A stretch of 64,000 nt of DNA from Mallotus nudiflorus (Eukaryota > Streptophyta > Magnoliopsida > Malpighiales > Euphorbiaceae). Both the position numbers and the translations under genes were made by a program. The stretch lies in contig CANTUR010000657.1 of the NCBI GenBank assembly GCA_947683625.1, positions 62,001 through 126,000 of the forward strand, read 5' to 3'. This document shows positions 57,260 through 64,000 of the stretch, in pieces. Position 1 is the first letter of the stretch; each line of letters begins with the position of its first letter. The notes under the pieces are model-generated. The model had not been told where the DNA came from, searched no databases, and was given only the letters and a program-made list of their open reading frames with translations.

Positions 57260-57690
57260 TCTGGGAAGTCTAGTTGGATTTCTTCTAAGTCTGGAATGGG
57301 GTTAAGAGCTAGAAATTTAGCCACTGCTCTTCCTTTTACTGCCTTCTTAGTTAAATACTACACATCAAATTTTGTTAGCAGCACGAGCCACTTGACAAGT
57401 TTTCCCACTATAGAGGGAGCTTTATAGAGGTACTTCATTGGTTCCATTTTAGATATAGCCTGAATTCTGTAGGACCAAAAGTAATGTCTGAGTTTCTTTA
57501 TTACCCATACCATTGCCAGGCATATATCTATTCGACTTGGCTGTACTTCTTCTTATATAGTAGCATATTATTGTTTAAGTAGTAGACTACATGTTCTGCT
57601 TTCATTTCTTCCTCTTGGGCTAACATTGCACTAATTACATTTCCTTTGATGGCCAGATACAAAGTTAAAAGTATCTATAGTTTAGGTGGT
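57260..57690 (-). pseudogene. Element II native RNase H
   Basis: Readable blocks include MKYLYKAPSIVGKLVKWLVL, LTKFDV and KKAVKGRAVAKFLALNPIP, the gypsy RNase H tail. Upstream strands are present only in broken frames. Confidence 0.6.
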
Positions 57691-58510
57691 CCTAAAATCA
57701 GTGGGTTGGCTAGGTAGTTCCTGATCTTATCGAATGCTAGTTGACACTATTCATTCCATTCAATTGGCTGACCTTTTCTGAGTAGCTTGAAGATTGGTTC
57801 ACACACCGCTGTTGATTTGGTGATAAGTCTACTAATGAACTATAGTTTCCCTAGAAACCCTCTAATTTCTTTCTTTGTTCCTAGCACTAGCATCTCTTTA
57901 ACCACTTTTTCTTTGTCTGGATCCATTTCAATCCCATTCTGACTAACAACATACCCTAGCATCTTTCCTGAAGTGACCCCAAATATGCATTTCTTTAGAT
58001 TAATCTTGACACTGTACTTTTTGACTCTTTTGAGGATTATTTTAAGGTCTGACGGGTGTCCTTCCCTGGTTTTTTACTTGACCATCGTGTCATCAATGTA
58101 CACCTCTACTTCTTCGTATATCATGTCATAGAACATTATGGTTGCCATTATTTGGTAAGTCACTTTACATTCTTTAGTCCGAAGGGCATTACTCTGTAGT
58201 AATAAGTACCTCATTCTGTTATGAAATTTGTTTTTGCTTTGTTGATAATGTCCATTAGGTCTAATTATACCTAGAGAATCCATTTGTAAAGGAGTATATT
58301 GCACATATGGCGGTGTTGTCAACCAATTAATCTATATGAGATAGTGGGAATCATCTTTCAGATAGAGCTTATTTAGATCTCTATAGTCGACGTATATTCT
58401 AACCCTTCTATCTTTCTTCGGTACTTGCATCATATTTGCTAACCATTTTAAATAGTCTATTACCTCTAAGAATTTTGTTTTAATCTACTTCTCGATGTCT
58501 TCTTTCATTA
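57690..58510 (-). pseudogene. Element II reverse transcriptase
   Basis: WLANMMQVPKKDRRVRIYVD and YRDLNKLYLKDDS lie near 58450-58360. The frame 58322-58074 carries the catalytic EVEVYIDDTMVK. The thumb region with CIFGVTSGKMLG-like and NGIEMDPDKEKV-like blocks follows near 57990-57900. Stops lie between every block. The YIDD box is intact. Confidence 0.75.
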
Positions 58511-58629
58511 GTTTGGGCCATTCTAGTCTGAGTCTTCTCAGTTTCTGTTTTACTGGTTTACACTCATCTTTAGTAAGGAATGAAGTGTTGAGCAATGTCT
58601 TTATCAATACCAGGCATATCGTTATATGT

Positions 58630-58887
58630 CTAGGCATATGCTTTTGAATATTTTTTCAATTTCTCTCCTCTCTTCAGGGTAACATCTTTTGAAATATACA
58701 TAATGTGTGGTTCAGATTCCATGCCAATGTTAAATGATTTAATGTACATAAAATGAATATCAAATATGCTAATGTTTTTATCAATGCAATACACGCTACC
58801 ATCAGGACAAACATCAAACAAGTAAGCAAAATATGATTTCATTGCATTAACTTTAGAGTTCATTATATTATCAAAGAAAAAGTGCAA
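58630..58887 (-). pseudogene. Element II linker block (KVNAMK region)
   Basis: The frame contains SKVNAMKSYFAYLFDVCPDG, the counterpart of KVNAMKFNFAYLCDVFPNG in element I at 7224-7961, followed by a similar FDIHFMYIKSFNIG segment. This shows both elements share this part of the polyprotein. The G-patch-like start is not seen here. Confidence 0.6.
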
Positions 58888-59139
58888 GAATTAAGGAAGC
58901 AAAACTTTCTCTAGATTAGTTGCTTAATAGATGGTTCTGTCTTTAGATCACCTACTGTTTATACATCTCATCAGTAACATTTTCCCCACTACTGGAAGTA
59001 ACATGGTGGATGATTCTCTTCCCCCAATTTTATTCTAAAGTGATCCATAAACCTTTATTGTATCCTGCCACTAGAGAAATCTATAAGCTTAAAAGGTACA
59101 TGTTATTTCTCACCGAACTATCTCTTCATTAGTGCTAGA

Positions 59140-60062
59140 TACTAGTATGTGCATGACTTGAATCTTGAGATTGGCACACAGTTGACATATATGTAAAGAG
59201 TCATATGTTTTAGCTTCCATTATAGACACATCCCTCTCACTTAGTATTCTAGCATATCCTTCATGCATTCGACCTATTCTTGGGCTGTGATATTAACTGA
59301 GCATCTACGAACATCCTTATAGTGTCTCTCCAGGTGATTCTTGGGTTGGTATCTCATCCAGTCACCTATAGGTTTGTCGAGCAAGCTTAGCTTTTCTTGC
59401 AACCATATTTGAAACAATAATGAGGCTCCTACAAAGGAGTCATTCTACATTATATTCCTTCGATGACCTAGAGTATCATGTAATCTCCTAGTCCATCATT
59501 TAAGAGGGCGAAATATTGCATAAAGAGATAACATGCAGGGAGGCATGCCCAAATTAAGGTTCCAGTCTTCTTGGTGTTGCAAGCAGCTAGACTTGTATAG
59601 GAATCAATTATTTACACTTAGTGACTAGTTCATCAAGCTTTTATGAGCTTAGATTAAGAAAAGTAGCTCCAAGTCCTAGCTATTTTATATCTTGGTTAGT
59701 GAAGACCGCTTCTGTAGTCTTGATGGGAGTTCACCCTACTATGGCACTAAAATCCTCATACAGTGGGCATAGTTCTATGAAGTTAAATTATAATACGTGC
59801 TCTTGAGGGTCCCAGAATGACACAACAACATTCAAGAGCTCACATTTAAGGTGCACATGTTGAAATATCTTAATGCATAGCATTTTATATGGTTACAAGC
59901 TCTTCCAATTAGCCTTATTAAGTTTATAGAGGAAATGTCTAGTGATGCTAGTTTGGGTTTGGGGATTTTTAACCATGACACCATCTTCAAGCAATTCTTG
60001 GATCCTAGCTCTTAATTTTCAATTGCTTCGACTAGAAGATTTAGGTTTATGATCACTCATGT
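59140..60062 (-). pseudogene. DUF7745-like gene in the gag position of element II
   Basis: The ATG at 60062 reads MSDHKPKSSSRSN, then a leader. Near 59840 it gives NVVVSFWDPQEHV, FIELCPLYEDFSAIVG and TPIKTTEAVFTN, close to the opening of plant DUF7745 proteins (F-W-D-P, then a C/L-C-P-T-x-E-E-F block). Further pieces, KLDELVTKCK, QVQLLATPRRLEP, GHASLHVISLCNISP, IIVSNMVARKAKLARQTYR and SERDVSIMEAKTY, continue to about 59140. Stops occur but the reading order is good. It is in the sense direction of element II. No gag motif (DPxxHL, zinc knuckle) was found between it and the linker. Confidence 0.55.
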
Positions 60063-60969
60063 TGTATTCCTAATCATTTAGCAAGGTTAGCTAAATGAAC
60101 GATGCATGACGTGTGCTTGCAAAAGAAAAGGGTGGGCATGTATACATGGAGTGGATGCAAAATCCTATTATGAAATATGATTATTCCTACAAGAAATAAT
60201 GGTTAGTACATGCTTATTTACATGTATGATATGTATGCATGATTAAAGCTGGTTAGTTTTTCCTGCACGGTAAATAAACCAATCACAAGCAAGCTCTCAT
60301 TTCCAACCTTATTTCTCCATGAGGTTATTCAGTCTCTTTCCTAAGTAGGTTTTGAACCTTTAGTCATTAGGGGACTATAGTTATGCTCTCGAAACTAGGC
60401 TATTTTGATTTACATTCATCAGAACTAAAGGGTAAACTGAGGAACGATACTATAATGTGCTTGAGGTAACCACATGATGTCAATATGAAGGTTAACTGTT
60501 GGGCTTCAAATGATGTCTAGAGCCTGCATGCGCCATAAGCATAAGACCAAGGTCAATCAGAGGGAGCTCAAGTTCTTACCCCTATATCGATATTTGATAT
60601 ATTTACTGAGAGTCATGAAAGTATCATTCGATAGTTTATAATTTGATTTTACCGAAATAAAGGTCCATAGTTTAGTTGGATTCCTAACCCATTCATTTGA
60701 TTTGATAAGGATAAATGGATGACGTCTCATAGGTTCCATCATCGAGGGATGTCGTTATTTTTTAGTTTATATAGAGTATTCAAGTTGAGGTACATGATTC
60801 TTATCATTTCCTATGCTTGGGGCTCACATGAAGTATATGAGAATCACATGGTCCTGAGTATGAATATTCTGTAAAAGCAAACATTACAACATCATTTGAT
60901 AATAGATACTGGGAGAGTTATGTCATTTATGAATATCAGGTTAGACAGACAATGCTAGGATAGGGATAG
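60063..60969. other. Unassigned part of element II leader
   Basis: No recognisable gene. A 61-codon minus frame at 60557-60742 has no motif. The target-site copy GATAG lies at 60965-60969. Confidence 0.35.
60965..60969. repeat. Target-site duplication of solo LTR 3, left copy (GATAG)
   Basis: Perfect match to 63134-63138. Confidence 0.9.
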
Positions 60970-63133
60970 TGTAAGCACCTAATTTCGGGATGTAATTGTG
61001 CATAATTAGGACATAAGCCCCTATGATGAAATTTATTCAAAAATTGAACTCGGTTGTCGATCTTCTGGACTCTAGGGACTAAGTTGCAACATTTTTTAAG
61101 ATTTGATTACAAGGAAGTCAATTTTTTAGGGGTCTTTTGGTAATTAAAAGTTATTAGGATTGGCATTTAATGCCGATCGGCATTGTGTAATGCCGAGCGG
61201 TATTACATAATGCCAATCGGCATTATACAATGTCGATGCATTAAAAGTCCATTTTTTTATTTTTTGCCTATTTTCTTAATTTTTTCTTCTATTTTTCAGT
61301 GCTTTGATTGATTAAAAATTTAATATTATTATTATTATCAGTAAAATTTTTTTGACGTGTTCAAAATGTATAAGGAGCTTTTAAAATCAAATTTTTTTAT
61401 CAGTCTATTTTGAAGAGATAGTCTATTCCTACAATTGAGGAAGTCAGTACATAGGTAGACTCTGCTTTAAAAAGAAAAGAGTCTTCGTGCGTGCAAGGAG
61501 AGAAAGAAAAAGGGAAAAAACCAGAGAGAAAAAACCCTAAGCGGCAAGAGAAAACTAGAGAGAACAACGTAAAAAAAACTTGACTGCTCAAAAAACCCTA
61601 AAATCCAGACGCTACTGAGAACGCCCTGTACACCATAAACTTTAATTTCTTTTATTTTTTCAAAGCCTTAGTTTTCTTGATACAATTTATTTTAACGAGG
61701 GTGATTTATTATTCTTTTAGTTATAGTCCAGAGTCAATAACAATTCAATTTCAACGGTGAAAATCCTAGTCTAAGGGGCTAAAACAAACATTTGCACAAC
61801 ACTCCATTTTCTCTTTCCCTTCTCTCTTTTATTTCACAATCTTTTTGATTGATATTTTATTATTTGGTTCAATTTTACTAATCTTTTTGTTTTTGTTTTT
61901 TTTTTATTTTAATATCCGATTACGGATTGAGGAGGATACTGCTTGTGTTCAAATGAACAGAAGATCTATGGAATGCCATGGAATAATTTGTACTGTTTTC
62001 CAGTAGATATTAGGATTTTAATTTTCATTTTGCATTTATGTGTTCTGTGTAGTTATTTTAATTCATGGGTGTATAATTATTTAATTTTAATGTTTGTACA
62101 TAGTTTGTAATAGCTCCATTAGTGGGAATAGTCAAAGATTTAATTTTCTATATTTAAAATCAATTAGTAATTAGGTTCAATTAGGTAAAAAAAATCAATT
62201 AAAATCAATGGTGGAAGTAGCTTAATTTAGGGTTAGCATCTAATTGATTTATTTTTTTTCTAGAAAATCACTAAAATGTTTGTTTGATCCCTTTTTCGTG
62301 TTTTATTTGTTTCGGGCTGTGTATTTTGGGTTTTTAGATTATTTTGGGCCCTAAGCCCACGCTTAGGTCCAACTCACTTTAAATAGGCTTAAAAAATGGT
62401 TTAGGACTTTAAATATTAATTTAGGCCCATTAGGTTAATTAGATTTCAAGCCCACTTAGTTAATTAAAACTTGTTTAGACTTAGCTCAGCCCACTTAATT
62501 TCATTTCTTTTAAAATAAATACACCTAGGCTCACATTTCACTTAAAATAAAACCAAGTTAGATTTAGGCCCATTAATTTAATTTTTCCTTTAAAATTGAA
62601 TAGACTTTAGCCCATTTTTTAGATAAAGTAAAATAAATAGATCTAGGCTCACTAATTAATAAAAAATGTAGGCCCACCTTTAGTCCCTTTCTCACTTGTA
62701 AATAAAATGTAAATCTAGCTAACCTTTTAATAAAATTAACAGAGTTTATACTTAGGGAAAAAGCGATCTTGAGTGCATTTTTTAGGTGTAATTTTTTTAA
62801 CTAGATGCCTAGGGTTAGATGGACGTCAAATAAGGTTTAAATAAAATTGCATGTAATTAGAGGATGAAATAATCATTTATAAAATTATTCTAAATGAACA
62901 CGAGACTAAGAGAAGTTAGTATTCCGTTCCCAGAATCTCCTAGTTGTGGTGCTAACTTTCTTTTCAAGAATCGATTACCACCAATCAAATTGTCCCAGTT
63001 ATTACCCTGGGTGGTGACTCCTCTTCTCCACGCTATGACTTTATGACATAGTAGTGTGTTCCCTAAGACCCTAAGCCTAAATAGTGTCATGATTACTAAA
63101 ATCTTTGACGCGCGCTAAACCCCGCCGTCTACA
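60970..63133 (+). mobile_element. Solo LTR 3 (2164 bp) inside element II
   Basis: It starts TGTAAGCACCTAATTTCGGG and ends CCGCCGTCTACA, and is flanked by GATAG on both sides. The end resembles the element I LTR end (GCTAAACCCC...CTAC), so it belongs to a related gypsy family, and by that comparison its sense is plus. It has no internal domains. It contains a 20-bp palindromic tandem array near its left end and an A/G-rich patch at 61480-61565. Confidence 0.85.
61169..61242. repeat. Four 20-bp tandem repeats, each a palindrome
   Basis: AATGCCGATCGGCATT (16 bp, self-complementary) at 61169 is followed at exact 20-bp steps by AATGCCGAGCGGTATT (61189), AATGCCAATCGGCATT (61209) and a decayed AATGTCGATGCATT (61229). 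Confidence 0.9.
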
Positions 63134-63138
63134 GATAG
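63134..63138. repeat. Target-site duplication of solo LTR 3, right copy (GATAG)
   Basis: Identical to 60965-60969. Confidence 0.9.
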
Positions 63139-63571
63139 CATCCATAACTTGGTGGAATCCTAGTGGATGTTACTACTGGTTTATCTATATGAATTGAGCC
63201 AGGGTGAAAGGCTAAGGGTTCCTTTAGCAAGAATGCCCCCATATGACTAGGGTTACGGACTCTGGTCAGTGAATCTAGCATTCTTTTAATAACTCGATCA
63301 CCCCCCCTTTAGGACTTGGGTTATAGACTCTAGTCAGATGAGTCTAGTGAATGCACAAGTAAAGACTAAAGGTGATAATACCTTATCTTCATCACCTTGT
63401 GACTCAAGTGGAATCATGGTGGCAATGTCATTTAGTATTATCGAGGCTTTTAGGGACCAATGGTGCACGTGTGATGTGTAGTGCAAATGCAGTGGTGAGG
63501 GAATCTATATGATTGAGTATTGCATAATGAGAAATAGACATTTTCGAGTTGATCCCTCTTACCTAGAAGTC
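63139..63571 (-). other. Leader of element II next to its primer-binding site
   Basis: Non-coding. It contains two GACT(C)TGGTCAG-type copies near 63255 and 63327 with a shared GTCTAG/ATCTAG flank. Confidence 0.4.
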
Positions 63572-63588
63572 CTCAGTAGAGTTGCCAA
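63572..63588 (-). promoter_or_regulatory. Primer-binding site of element II
   Basis: On minus TTGGCAACTCTACTGAGG follows the LTR end (TGGTTGCTCACA side). It matches the element I site in pattern (TGG-x-x-ACTC-x-x-CT-x-x-GG), which supports both boundaries. Confidence 0.6.
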
Positions 63589-64000
63589 TGTGAGCAACCT
63601 ATTTCTTATTTTTGGTTTCGAGGCGAATTGGTTTGTAAGGGTCTTCTAGTTTTATTTCCGAGGGACATGGAAACTTTACTGAATAGGGACAAATGATTGG
63701 TCTCGGGAGGAATGAGACACTTTTTTTATATTGTGGAGTTGCCAACCAATTTATAGAAGTCAGAAAAAGAAAGGGACAACATTAGGTCACTCAACAAGTA
63801 TTGCCCCCAATAGAGATTTCTAGGTTTGGGATATCGCATCTACTTTTTTTTTTTTATTTCTCATTATACGATGTTCGATGTATAGCTACCACAACACCCT
63901 AGTTTCAGTAATGACAATTTATATAGCATTCACACAATTCATCAGATAGTGGAAGATAATAAAGCCAAATATATTACTATTTCATCTCTTTCCTAATAAA
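63589..64000 (-). repeat. 5' LTR of element II, partial
   Basis: The inner 412 bases of the LTR. They match 48722-49130 with scattered substitutions and small indels; the sequence continues past the window. Confidence 0.85.

Larger units (their letters stand above)
48722..64000 (-). mobile_element. Tat-like Ty3/gypsy element II, right end outside window
   Basis: Minus-strand order: 5' LTR (63589 onward), primer-binding site, leader, DUF7745-like gene, linker, RT, native RNase H, second RNase H, integrase. A plus-strand PMD gene, a minisatellite and the 3' LTR follow. It is inserted in Sirevirus gag and itself holds a solo LTR (60970-63133). No gag or protease was recognised. The same linker block, tRNA-site type and antisense PMD gene tie it to element I, but the LTRs differ. 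Confidence 0.8.

Noticed and set aside
1..64000. tRNA, rRNA or organelle-derived segments
   Set aside because: No cloverleaf-like A/B boxes or rRNA-like stretches were noticed by eye; a tRNAscan or Rfam run would be needed to be sure.

Overview
This window looks like nuclear, AT-rich, gene-poor chromatin of a flowering plant, most likely a eudicot. The reasons are plant-type LTR retrotransposons (Ty3/gypsy Tat-like, Ty1/copia, Sirevirus), a Mutator-like DNA transposon, LINE remnants, and an intron-containing DUF674 gene, a family expanded in eudicots. The species cannot be assigned from the sequence alone. No rRNA, tRNA, CRISPR array, plastid or bacterial-type operon was seen.

Layout. Position 1 to 16122 is a decayed Tat-like Ty3/gypsy element on the minus strand (element I). 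Its left LTR lies outside the window. It carries gag, protease, RT, two RNase H domains and integrase, plus genes on the opposite strand that resemble the plant mobile domain (PMD) and DUF7745 families. Its gag is split by a 3.2-kb solo LTR (9232-12476, TSD GATTC). From 16.1 to 23.2 kb there is AT-rich DNA with a MITE-like inverted repeat, a CACTA-like element split by a second solo LTR of the same family (17487-20604, TSD TAGTG), and another AT-rich inverted repeat.

The only gene that reads intact is a two-exon DUF674 gene at 23278-24108 (minus). It is followed by an unrecognised exon split by a 5'-truncated LINE, and then by a 2.3-kb Mutator-like element (26806-29128) with a perfect 9-bp TSD. 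That element carries a fragment resembling BIG GRAIN 1-like genes, so it is a Pack-MULE candidate. From 30.4 to 41 kb there are a LINE RNase H remnant cut by a copia element, a copia mini-element with two 162-bp LTRs and a large internal deletion, a DUF674 relic, and the 3' part of another copia element.

From 39 kb to the right edge there is a four-level nest: copia V, invaded by a Sirevirus with an envelope-like gene (40153-48721 and beyond), invaded by Tat-like element II (48722 to beyond 64000), invaded by an element now reduced to a solo LTR (60970-63133, TSD GATAG). Element II also carries a spliced-looking antisense PMD gene and a 19-unit minisatellite next to its 3' LTR. A DUF7745-like gene sits where gag and protease would be expected.

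How the parts work together. Retroelement polyproteins would supply capsid, protease, RT/RNase H and integrase for copy-and-paste movement, but every copy here has stop codons, frameshifts or altered catalytic residues. The region is therefore a graveyard of nested insertions around a small DUF674 locus. All domain calls come from reading translations by eye; no database search was run.
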